A DNA stretch of 33,844 bases from Erysipelothrix aquatica (GTDB lineage: Bacteria > Bacillota_I > Bacilli_A > Erysipelotrichales > Erysipelotrichaceae): positions 1 to 33,844 of the forward strand of contig NZ_WTSY02000022.1 in assembly GCF_009828775.2 (NCBI RefSeq), written 5' to 3'. The notes beneath the pieces were generated by a model. The model was not told the DNA's origin. It saw only the letters and a list, made by a program, of their open reading frames with translations, and made no database searches. Positions 12,501 through 19,500 of this stretch are shown piece by piece (positions within the stretch are counted from its first letter, which is position 1; every line of letters begins with the position of its first letter). The position numbers and the translations under genes are program-made.

Positions 12501-13507
12501 TTAAGCGTCCTGTCGCTAATGATGCATCTATTACGAACATCGTACCGCGAACAGGCGTACTTTCACCAACATTTGACCCGACCATAAGAACATACTATGT
12601 TACTGTTCCAGATTCGATTATGGAGATGGGATTTGATGTAGCGGCATCCAACGCTCAAACATCAGTAACGGGTCATGAAGTTCGCTCCATTCCGTATGGT
12701 GAAACAAGCTTTACGATCGTTGCAACTGCTGAAAATGGTATTGCTCAGGAATCATATACGGTTGTCGTTACTCGAGAACGTGATATTCGAACGATTGATG
12801 TTGAATCACCTACTTTAATTCTCAATGTAGGCGAGGTCAAAGTTATTAAGGCAATCGTAAATCCAGAGGATGCAACCCATCAAGGCTTGGTATGGACTGT
12901 TTCAGACCCTGAAGTCTTGAGTATTGATCAAAGTGGTGTCGTTACAGCCCTAAAGCCAGGTGGCGCAATGATTGAAATTAGCAGTGAAAAAAATCCTGGT
13001 ATTAAAACACGCATTGGCGTGACGGTGATGAATTTAACCTTATCCAGTGACTCACTAGATATTAAACGTATTGACGCAATAGAAACACCTGCAGAAACGC
13101 TTAAGGATTTCGTTGTGGGTTCAGAACCATCAACGACGCTTGAATCGTACAAGCAGATGTTTACAAATGAGCAAGATGCCCTAAAAGTCTATGACAAAAA
13201 CGGTATTGAGCTTACGGATAGTAGTCAATTAGTGGGTACGGGTATGGTATTAAAACTTGAATACGGAGAAACCGTATACGACCAACTTGTCGTTGTGGTC
13301 ATGGGCGATGTGAATGGTGACGGTATTGTAAACGTTTTAGATGAGGGAGATATCATGAACTCCATTCTGAAAATCGTAACATTTGACGATTACCAAAGCT
13401 TAGCAGCAAACATCAATCATGATGAAGTCGTAAACGTTCTTGATCAAGGTTATATCACCAACTATATCTTGAAGAAAATAAGTACATTAAATGGAATAGG
13501 AGGATAA
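2..13507 (+). CDS. Giant surface protein: glycine-rich modules, cadherin-like repeats, Big_2, C-terminal dockerin (5' partial)
   Basis: The reading frame is open from base 2, so the true start and any signal peptide lie before the window; the ATG at 134 is internal. The 4501 residues seen run: glycine-rich module (2-553), two cadherin-like domains, second glycine-rich module (about 1099-1868), three cadherin-like domains, third glycine-rich module (about 2692-3435), then about 34 cadherin-like beta-sandwich domains (Pfam Cadherin-like type, about 88-100 aa, each ending in a YTLNVxR-like strand), one Big_2 domain (about 12779-13030), a dockerin-associated module and a dockerin at the C-terminus. 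I see no catalytic domain, LPXTG or membrane helix, so surface attachment probably depends on the dockerin. The protein is nearly free of cysteine; the only pair I found is at 3758-3781. The inferred role is the outer link of a surface fibre, probably adhesive. Domain counts are by eye. The next gene starts 1 base after the stop. Confidence 0.93.
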   Translation, partial: GSYGGGATDIRVGGTGHFNRILVAGGGGSSVRNYTGGYAGGVVGMDGTGSSGQFGTGASQSASGGGGISGSFGPGASGGSSSGSTIEYGAGAGGGGWYGGGGASNYRNTTGAGGGGSSYVLTGDTIKDGIKINKSYRPSNYAPDAKYEFTNTELLSGNVSFFGPDGVREIGHSNSGYARITYFGENTQSSANLEGIRINGKVIDGFDPEVTEYTIPIASEYMAKDEITVDRRHNNQKIVGDGKIELNYHHLRHKITVISADGTQTQEYTLNFQRSGSTKLYSLYSDEYTHAFTESFKPDIYEYEFKSYLYGGINFKFQTFDSEASVKIEGAAEEELLPGENTIRITVSKPGLESTVYIIKATRNRDMEFGYTGNIQRFKVPYTGVYKFEAWGGEGGTDQKNGAGGKGGYAAGDVFLEAGTEMYVTVGGGEAKSRGYNGGGSAWTSVSGGSYGGGASDIRVGGTGLFNRILVAGGGGSSVRGYTGGAGGGLIGINGTGSSGQFGTGASQSASGGGGISGGFGSGGSGGQSSGSSIDYGAGAGGGGWYGGGGAGNYRNSTGAGAGGSGYVYSEKSYKPTNYRPSQKYIMHNEKLLDGMQSMPGHKGHTIEGNEGNGFVRISLLNKYSSDATLSNVTFSEGTFDVPFTPSTKNYNVAIDADTTKLKITATTTDRNAVHNWDNDQEITIQPGTTAYPITVTGQDGTLNVYTFNVHRNPSNNANASAISVNDVVLEGFNENIYDYVLELPYDADRAVAITAIANRPKQTITGLGDHILENGKALEINVTSEDGNTQNVYRITPKIEDSNRLKSLELDELTFDFNPEIFNYDVQIPNATVSLNITAIPFDHEATVNITGNGYLRKGKNTVLITVDEPNIGQQVYTLNVNRGDAGDGAQSIATDYVYTGKVQYFTAPYTGNYQLEAWGAEGGNRGGSSGGLGGYATGIVPLKKGEEIIIYVGGAGNSLARGWNGGASSGTSNVYGGGASDIRVESDSLFNRILVAGGGGSVGASNKPGGAGGGINGVSRTESYGSGGQGGTQSSAGNYASFGVGGAGSYYKDGRGGAGGGGWYGGGGVYPDYSRDDDRGGGGGSGYVYTDKSYKPSGYAPASRFMLKDTALLSGNQSMPNKESGFTQGNKGNGFVRVTALKKASEDNHLSRLEVSKGTLSPTFVTEETDYTLQLGKDDTELTIKGIPMDPYATITGNGTFDIPAGTTTFKIPVTAEDGSIRITTIKVNRDASENSLPKDIVINGLIPSLCGVSDEYCKLSPAFDPNNDLNSDGGHYTMIVPSRIRSLEFSVIKDHAYQVVTGEGILELQPGPDNTQYIDVLSEDGSSYHAYTFTIDRDMTGNADLETFALNAPKRDLEFNPDITEYYVSVPHEYTKFSEIDVHYQTMDPEAKVTILKDKDDLDLGLNKVIYRVTANNGETKDYTLNIYREDNANTFLKQLTVKHKDTILPLSPSFQKVISNYVVTVDNAIDFVEIDAVAEAEETTVSGAGKHNLSVGSNVINIQTKAQDGTVQTYTLNVVRKQSSNSKIASIKISGVEITEFSSDVLRQTLSVADTVVKPEIEVKLQSEFASYSITGNTSRFYPGDNTVNIRVTAEDGSVSQYVLTVTKPFATNNNLSSITSSMFEIEAFNPEIETYSVSVPYTEEALNLAATPQHPLTRISGVGKVYLVPGDNALSIVATAENNEPKTYTVHVNMEKNSDPTLTALTTSPSATLDPTFNPQTTAYKINVGNEVETITIDATPKVSSTAIQGLGKTHLEVGSNIITIQSTADSGASMSYVLDVVRDASSNADLETLIVHEGSLNRGFKPDVIEYDVMVPKGTSRINLETATQHPEAQVSVLGNEGLQAGANKVTVRVHSEAKDTFKDYTLNVYVQDAPSETIHLSDLTVSSGKLIPGFNPDTQFYRVHVANDVTTLNVNAKTKTADVSLTGVGSHPLEVGNNLINIRATAKNNIIRDTQILVNRAPSSDATLSRLNVSGLKNNTINFKPNVFNYTGTTENTQLGISATPTHNKATVEIIGNHSFVFGTKNVVIVRVTAEDRITVEDYTLTINKEPSKNANLRSLSISGVRLNPGFSSNQTVYKATVGHDITQVNVDAITSDSNATVQYGQVQTLNVGDNYVDIKVVSESGLRKTYTVVIHREGADDNTLTDVFVNEQRQEDFSNDVRNYTYRFPYEVETFKLDAQANHEKATVSGLKEYPLTVGENTIIMNVTAENGEVVTFKYSVTRDPINSAQLKHLKVQNYPFENGFDPARTHYMLTVDNEMTSLQMDFEKIDPKAKVVVRGNENFIEGRNVVEIEVTSSAKDKVETYVLEVYRQIYANNFLEYLSVDAELITPQFYKGIMEYRVEVPYDQETITFDGEATLSTSTVSGLEKFGLMYGENRFVITVSSRTKIERKYHVVVNRAHSNDNQLTDLSIQLKGENMAYSPTFDPQTDIYTVNEAVPVGTESINIMATSKTATVTGDGQQKLHVGENRLPIVVTSDSGIQKTYTVVVNRPASANNTLTNIAPSNGSLIPNFNYTKDVYNVTTESTTNYLSFNVNTEDRNAKVTGHTRQLLEPGKNVREIVVTAENGDTKVYTINVTRPQTDETRLKKLAVTGYELEENFDASVYTYHLKVPNSKKVLYASDIKFETVDPNARVETSGDLVLSTTNENIYELRVRAVDGHTIETYRILIDRSSGNDSTIKELQFESGTLNRSFNPNVFTYDLEMSGDVKTFDHTYIKKLVTADDKAVVTYEPKEAINLEAGILKPFKIKVTSEDGTTSNTYTFNVTYVRSRNNKLSSIEVDGSIFKIPFNPDVSEYEVGVEAGTTSVVIRAFTQDPKAKILSSIGDRELIGDATKVTIGVEAENGDVRNYTLIIKRNLSRTLDLEDVTLTDSQNAVLDPSYNNDAIQFEGHVARETDRVGLVVKKGHESQTINVYDRFNNPLDINNIPLKIGRNDIQVEVVSPFGLSRIFNIKIMRAGSDDASLKSLKITNPSIELPFESDVTTYRTTVASEFDQLVIEAETTDSKARYEVLNNEYLTEGNNDVIVRGIAENGETKDYVIHVLREPRYNNYLQTITVSEDGVIISKGEDFSPKFNRAMMNYTVKVSSATDKVLVQGVPQVETTLVSGSSANDTGNKATNGVEVKLKPGMNTVKLMATEVHEGNVAIYTISIFKEMSDDASLVGLIPFRETPSGPENLNFNEGSFDPQKQHYSISVGEHDSKLGINATPVSPNARVVIRGNDPLLNGKNMVTIVVTSEDRTKTKTYYVSVDKKLSDDTSLTSLSAEHGETIHSFDLTEKNLSYTVDMGVDHINLKATSTDPLANILGTGEYALDFGANVFDISVTAQNGDIVKRTVTIHRAYDNRMQTIQLSHGDLMPQFDMETTEYTVWVPENVERISVKGVALNRPVAKVTGGGWIDLALGENSIPLTVASPDGSSRIYTVKVMRSASYNNYLSSLALSEGLLSPVFDKNRTDYTTYISDIHDDVTLTVTPEDAKATYEVLGYPSVRDDEGNVVVSGINHGENHLTIRVTAENGDARDYTLNVIQQESSMFSNRLKSLSVTPSKGIAPSFKPDTTRYVVNVDTSTTEVTIDATKESDDATIVSGLGTFPVASGRNSYKVVVQSKDGLLRTYEVIINQALSGDATLSKLSFEEGLLTPIFSKGRKEYALYVANGVSTLTPSVTPSALGTKWVITGNGIDAPLGDDNNTVTITTTAANGKSTDTYTVKVYKSSQSSVYLDAITANVGTFKEPFDKTNGGPYTLEIDPNVKSVMIGAKPEDEHAIASIEGVGIVDVSDSAGKNVDIVVTGKSGVSMTYTIKIVKAPRNNARLSFLAIRPGNLEPQFSPLRSAYVANLSHEQERVEISAKSEDPEAVISGAGIKEVAVGLNEFDVVVTSSNGDVGIYDVDITREAVISSKATLIRFKEALIENPNFDKDIENYALTVPNEVTKLNLDTVILEDPTRSTYEIIGNTNLKVGDNTVKVVVKNNENIPDTVYTFTVNRQIFSSNFLKNLTTNKGHVSPSFDKYINNYDITVPFEVHEMDLIATPEDAKSMISGTGTVRDLEVGVNVHKIVVTSSENVARTYIVRINRLPNSDNTLHELIVNGGTLERPFDPQNSGPYDVTVAEGRESVEFKTVLPEGATVVGDGIVEIGAGETKHRITVRSQDGNERHYEFVIKRPVANDASITNIVPRTGVLSPTFDPTIRTYYVTVPDSIMEMGFDVAASNAQTSVTGHEVRSIPYGETSFTIVATAENGIAQESYTVVVTRERDIRTIDVESPTLILNVGEVKVIKAIVNPEDATHQGLVWTVSDPEVLSIDQSGVVTALKPGGAMIEISSEKNPGIKTRIGVTVMNLTLSSDSLDIKRIDAIETPAETLKDFVVGSEPSTTLESYKQMFTNEQDALKVYDKNGIELTDSSQLVGTGMVLKLEYGETVYDQLVVVVMGDVNGDGIVNVLDEGDIMNSILKIVTFDDYQSLAANINHDEVVNVLDQGYITNYILKKISTLNGIGG
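1099..1868 (+). repeat. Glycine-rich module 2 (complete)
   Basis: This complete unit opens with FGYTGNIQRFKVPYTGVYKF, continues with EAWGGEGG, GGYAAGDVFLEAGTEMYVTVGGG, GGGASDIRV, RILVAGGGG and GGGGWYGGGG, and closes with GNGFVRISLL. Beta strands (YKFEAWG, EMYVTVGG, RILVAGG, GFVRISL) alternate with long glycine tracts. It is much closer to module 1 than to module 3. Confidence 0.85.
2692..3435 (+). repeat. Glycine-rich module 3
   Basis: This module has the same order of motifs as module 2 (YTGKVQYFTAPYTGNYQLEAWG, GGYATGIVPL, IIIYVGG, GGGASDIRV, RILVAGGGG, GGGGWYGGGG, KSYKPSGY, GNGFVRV) but its glycine tracts are diverged and of different length. Confidence 0.83.
3440..12778 (+). repeat. Array of about 34 cadherin-like beta-sandwich domains
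   Basis: The segment is a tandem array of 88-109 aa units. Each opens with an xxLxxLxxxxGxLxPxF-like strand, then FxPxxxxYxVxV, a middle ITGxGxxxLxxGxN strand pair, and closes with VTAEDGxxxxYTLNVxR. The units are well diverged from one another, so this is an old array rather than a recently expanded tandem repeat. Unit 2 (about 3712-4035) has an insert carrying a CX6C pair. Confidence 0.88.
12779..13030 (+). other. Big_2 bacterial Ig-like domain
   Basis: Residues LNVGEVKVIKAIVNPEDA, VWTVSDPEVLSID and GVVTALKPGGAMIEISS give the standard Big_2 pattern (W-x-S-D/S-x-P-x-V-x-x-x-x-x-G-x-V-x-A). It is the only such domain in the protein and separates the cadherin-like array from the dockerin region. 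Confidence 0.85.
13301..13504 (+). other. Type I dockerin domain (giant protein)
   Basis: There are two calcium-loop repeats. The first is DVNGDGIVNVLD, with Asp/Asn at loop positions 1, 3, 5, 9 and 12. The second is NINHDEVVNVLD, with Asn at position 1 and Glu in place of Gly at position 6, so its calcium site is less canonical. Each is followed by a helix ending in ILK. Recognition positions 10-11 are Val-Leu in both repeats. Dockerins bind cohesin domains, and two cohesin-like domains are encoded by the next two genes. Confidence 0.9.
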
Positions 13508-13508
13508 G

Positions 13509-16500
13509 ATGAAAAAAGTATTTAAACTGATAATGGTATTGTTACTTTCTGGAACTATATTTTCAGAAAATTATTCAGTGTCAGCAGCAACACCTAACAA
13601 AGTCAGTCTCAGAACCTATGATGAACAAACTTATCCATATGAAAATATCCAAGACTCCAAGCCATTGCCGGCTGGGTCTACAGTTAAACCTGGAGATGTT
13701 TTCCGATTTGACGTTAATATTGAAACGAATGGTGATAATAATATCGCCATGTTTCAATATGAAATCGTTTATGATGATAAATTGGTCGAACCAATTGTCA
13801 TTGATAACCAAGAAGTTATCTACCCTCTCGATATTGAAGGGGGCGCCTTCACAACAATCCGTCAAGGTCGAAATGAAATTCTTGGTTGGGTAGTCAATCA
13901 TAATATTATTGATAGCACGGTCCAGTATACGGGTCAAACGGTTCAGTACCCAGATCGTGCATTAAAAGCAAGTGGTCCAATGATGACCATGTATTTTAAA
14001 GTTAAAGCAGAAGCCGAAGCAGGAAAAGAAATAAATTTTAAACTTAATGATTTGGTTCTAGCGAACAACTTTTCGAATCAAAGCGTTGTTCCGAGAACAC
14101 TCGATCCAACGTTGAAATTAACGGTTGCTGGAGAGGCACCCGATTTGGGTGCTGCACTCCAATCGATTAATATTTATGCAGACGGGTCAGATGTCGACGG
14201 ACATGACTACATGGAGTCATTTTTTAGTGCCGAAAAAGACAGTTTTGATTTAGTTGTACCAAGTCAGGTTGAGAAAATTCGTGGTGACATAACCTTGAAA
14301 GAGAATGCACCCGCAGGAATATCCATGGTACTTGGGAAGCAGGGAAATATCAATGACCGAAGTCTTGAGCTGGGCAATAATAAATTTGAAGTCGTTATTA
14401 AGCACAATGGGAATACGCTAAAGAGTTACGGTGTGAACATTCTTAGACTCTCTGACGATGTGTCCATTAAATCTATGACAGCAATGACGGATGATGGCAG
14501 TGTGTTAACGTTTGATCAGTCTAATTCAACAAACGTCAAACAAAATATTAAAACGGTAACGCTCAATCCAGCATTGAACGATCCCAATGGCACCATTCAT
14601 TATTTGTCAGAAAGTCCAGTTGAAGGAAATGTACTTACGCTTAGTCCAAGCAATGTGCAAAAAACGCAATTGAGCTTGACTGTCATGGCGCAGTCATCAC
14701 AACCGCAATACGCAAAAGTCTTTGGAAATAAAGGCTCACAGAAACAGTACGAATACACCTTTAACAGGAACTCTAGTGATGTAACGCTATCTAAATTAAC
14801 TGTCGGGGATCAGGCAATTGTTCTGGAAGAAGGCGTTCGTGATTACACAATTACAGTTGATAATGAAGTGACAGAAGTTCCAATTGTAACCACTACGAAT
14901 TTTGATGCAGCACGTGTCTACAGTGACTCGCTCAAGAATTTAAGCGAAAACCCGAATACATTCTCAGGAGTACTGGATTTGGTTCCAGGTTCGAATCAAA
15001 CAACCCTAGAAGTGCGCGCAGAAGACGGAACACCTGCTAAATACACAATCACGGTAATCCGAGATAAAAAAAAGAACAATGATTTACAATCGCTGAGTGC
15101 ACGCATTAAGAATACGGAGACGATTTCTACTTTTGATGCAAACACGACGAATTATGATTTAGGATCAATTCCTTTTAATAAGAATGAGACGATCACCATT
15201 ACAGCTGCTGTCGATCCAAAACATGCTTCCAAAATTGTAAATCAAGCCATACTCGGGACACACACATTGGTCACAGGGCTAAATACGTTTGAAATACACG
15301 TGGCAGCAGAAAATGAAAGTATTAAAACATACACGATCCAAGTTACTATGGAAGCCAATACTGCTACAGAAATCACCGATGGAACGGGTGGAACAGACAA
15401 TCCTTTTGTTCCCAAGCCTGATAGCGGTGTTGAAACGATAAAACCTGATCCAATGGGCCCCGATAACAGACCTTTAGATCCGAATGGACAAGGTGATGGT
15501 ATCGCTAAAGATGAGACTATTAGTGATAATACTGCAACGTATCGATATACAGTTCGCGTACCTTACGAAGTCACGACATTTAGTATCGATAGTCTGGAAT
15601 TTACACTGCCTGAAAATGCACGGATTGAAGGTGGGGATGCCATCAATTTGAGCACAGGCTTAAATACGTATACATTTAAAATAATTTCCAATGCTGAAGG
15701 TAGTTTACAGTCGCAGTATATTTTTTCAGTGATCCGGGCGAAGTCTTCGGAAGCAGCACTACAAAGTTTATCGAGTAATGTGGGCGTGTTGACCCCCGAA
15801 TTTTCCGAGAAAATACACAACTATACGCTAAATGTTGGTGCTGATATTGATGCAGTTGCATTTGATGCCACAGCGAAAGCCAATGGTGTAATTTTAGAAA
15901 CAATACCTCATACAGTGAATATTGACAACGAATCAACGCAAGCAACTATTACAGTTAATTCAGAAGATGGAACGTCACAGCAAGTTTATACAGTGACCAT
16001 TAATCGCGCTAAATCTGATGCCAATAATCTAACTGTTCTCAAAATAGATGGTGAGGATGTGCTAAAAAGCATTAAGGATAATGTGTATACACAAACTGTG
16101 GATTCATCTCAAGAAACGATAAATATCATTGCCGATAAGCAACATGAAGGAGCGACGCTTCTAATCAATGGAGAAGTAACGAACCAGAAAGATGTCGTCT
16201 TAGATTATGGTGAGAATACGATAGTTCTTGATGTTGTTTCAGAATCAGGAAAGAAACAAACATATGTTCTGACAATTACTCGGACATTGGATTCCAATGC
16301 GGACTTAAAATCTCTCACGATCAACGAACAAGATTTCCAAAAATTGGATAAGGATGTTCTTAGCTATATTTTGGAAGATGTTGGGAATGAAGTGACGAGT
16401 ATTCGTGTTGCTGCACGTGCAGAAAATCCGAATGCAACAGTTCAAATTGACGGAAATTCAAACTTAAAAGTTGGCAAAAACTACATTACAGTAACTGTCA

Positions 16501-19500
16501 CAGCGCATGATGGTATAACAACGAAAGTTTACCGTTTAGAGGTAACTCGAAACGTCTCAAACATTGGCGTTGATGGTTTCGTTCCCGGAGATAATGTTGA
16601 GCGTATTGAGAACGATGAAAGTATCACGAATCCAATTCCTGGAAACTACTACTATGTTGCTCATGTCCCCATCAACAAGAAGGAATTTAGTAAGAAGGAT
16701 ATTGCGTTAGCGCCCATTACAATCGAAAACGGATATGTGATTTCAAACTATCATAATGATCCACTTAAACTCTCGCGAACCCAAGACAATATCTACACGT
16801 TTGATGTTTCGACACAGAGTGGGGAATTAGCAGGGACCTATCACATTCGCGTTATGTATCCAGATGTGATGCCGCCTCAAATAGAATCCCTTAAAATTAA
16901 TGGTAAAACTATTCCCGCTTATACAGGTGAAACTGCATTTACTATTAACTTAGATGACTATCTAGCACTTCAAGATACATCCGTCACTTTTGAAATCGTA
17001 CCGGATGTTGCGACAAATATTGTGGAGTCGCTTGAACATACATTTTCAATGAAAGGTATGGCTACCAAGCAATTATCAATCACGTTGACTGATTCCGTAA
17101 CGACATTGGTGAATACATATCAGTTTACCTTTACGCGTTCGTTGTCAAAAGACGTATCGTTGCAATCATTAACAGTCGATGGCTATAAATCAAATGGGGA
17201 AACGATACCTTTAAAACTTAATCATTCGGTCCATGATGAACCGTATGATCTCTTTGAAATCTTAGATGTTCCCGCTGATGTTGATACCATTACAATTCAA
17301 GCGAATCCAACAAATGCAAATGCGCAGGTACAACAAGGCCTCGGTGAATTTGAACTTAAACCGGGGAAAAATATCTTCAGTATCCAAGTTCAAGCAGAAG
17401 ATCAAGCCGTGCCTGTGCAGCAGTACCAAATCGTTGTCACACGAAAACTAGGATTGCTTGATTTAAAGGTTGGTACACATGTCATTGATTTATCCAAACC
17501 AAGTACTGATTGGGATGGAAGTCAAGTTTACAGAATTAATGAACCCTTTGAAGCGGCAGACCTAACGCATGATCTCAAGGCAACGCCAAATCATACGTCG
17601 GTAACGCTCAGTGGTAATATTAATCGTACCTACGAACTCGAGCCAGGTACGCATCGTATTTCGTTTGAAGCGAAGGCACAAGATGGAATTACGAAGCAAC
17701 AGTACCACATTGAATACACCCGAACACCTTCTACCGACGCACGATTAAAAATATTAAATCTTAATGACCCCAAAAATAAAATTGAGCCTGCATTCAATCC
17801 TGATATTTACGAATATACCATTGATGTTCCGAGTTCCAAAAATTTCTGGGATTCGAGCGATTTCAACGTAGAAACAATGCATCCTAAAACACGAATGAAA
17901 CCAAATGGTATTGTGAAAATCGAAGGTTATGATGAAGTCAACTATGAAATCCAAACAGAATCAGAAACAAAAGCAACATTAACTTACACATTTAAGATTC
18001 GAAAAGAAAGTTACAATTTCTTGAGTGACTTACATATTGGGCAAAATCAAGGACTCATTGAACCGGAGTTTAATCCAGAAGTCATGACGTACCAAGCATC
18101 AATTTTCCCAGGAGTTGAAACATTTAGAGTCTACTACACACTCGATGATCGATTTGGTGTAACCGTTGAAAATGCCAGTGAGTTGGAATCGATTCCGGTG
18201 TCAAGTCTTCCACGTACTGTCGATATCAAGGTTAAGGCCAAAAATGGGGAACGTCGTACGTACCAAATACACGTTGATCGAGGATTATCCTCACGATTAA
18301 CATCACTAACATCTGATAGTGCTGACATTATACCTCCGTTTGAGGCAGGGACTCTTGAGTACGATGTTTATGTGCCCCAAACAACACACACGCTTTCATT
18401 GACTCCAATCTCAGAAGACCCTAAAGCCACAATAAGTGGGACTTTTAAAGAAGTTGCCCTATTAGATGGGGTAACTCCGATTAAAATCACAGTGACGAAT
18501 GGAAACTATAAAACGGACTACACGGTTCGCGTCCACAAAGTGAAGGATAAGACAACGCTAGAATCAGTTGAAGTTGTATATGGAAGTCAACGTTGGAAAG
18601 CATTGTGGAATGAACAAACCCAACAGTATGAATACACAGTACCTGCTTCAATAGACCTTGAAGCCGTCATGATTGAAGCAACACCTCAAGATCAAGATGC
18701 AAGGGTTGAAGTAAGCAAACCTGTCAATGATGGTGCAACCAAACGCTTCATCATCAAAGTGACAGATGCATACAACATTTCAAAAGTTTACAATGTCGCT
18801 GTGGACAAAGCATTATCCACGAACGCAAATCTAAAACTACTCCAGATCAACGGCATCGACATCGTGGGATTCGATAAAGATACCTTTGTTTATTCCTACA
18901 AAATAAATAGTGACACAGCAAATGTTACAGCGATACCAGAAGATAACAATGCACATGTCGAAATCACGTATCCAAAATCATTTGCGGACAAGGATGTGAT
19001 CACAATTACCGTCACAGCCTCACAAGGAAATCAGCAAACAACTACAATTACGCTTGCACGTGATGCAGACAATACAGCACTCCTTGATAGTTTAAGTGTT
19101 CAGGAAGGTGTCATAAGTCCTAAATTTAATCCGCTTCAAACCGATTACTATTTGACGATTCCAAATGAAATTGATAACATAACCCCGCTCTATACGAATC
19201 CCGTAAACAGTCGTGTTGATGTGGAAAATCAGTCAAACATCGAAGTAGGGAGTAATCATGTCGTAAATGTTATCGTAACCGCACAAAATGGTGATAAAAA
19301 CACTTACCGGATTCATGTTAACCGACAAGCACCATCCCAAAATTACCTCGAATCTCTACTTGTGAGCGGCAACAATCATGGGTCATACAACCTATCACCA
19401 CAATTTTCAAAATTCGGAAATACGTACCTCATCGATGTACAAGATGGGGATAGTGAATTTACATTTGAAGCAACCAGTACGAATAATGCAACGATAACAG

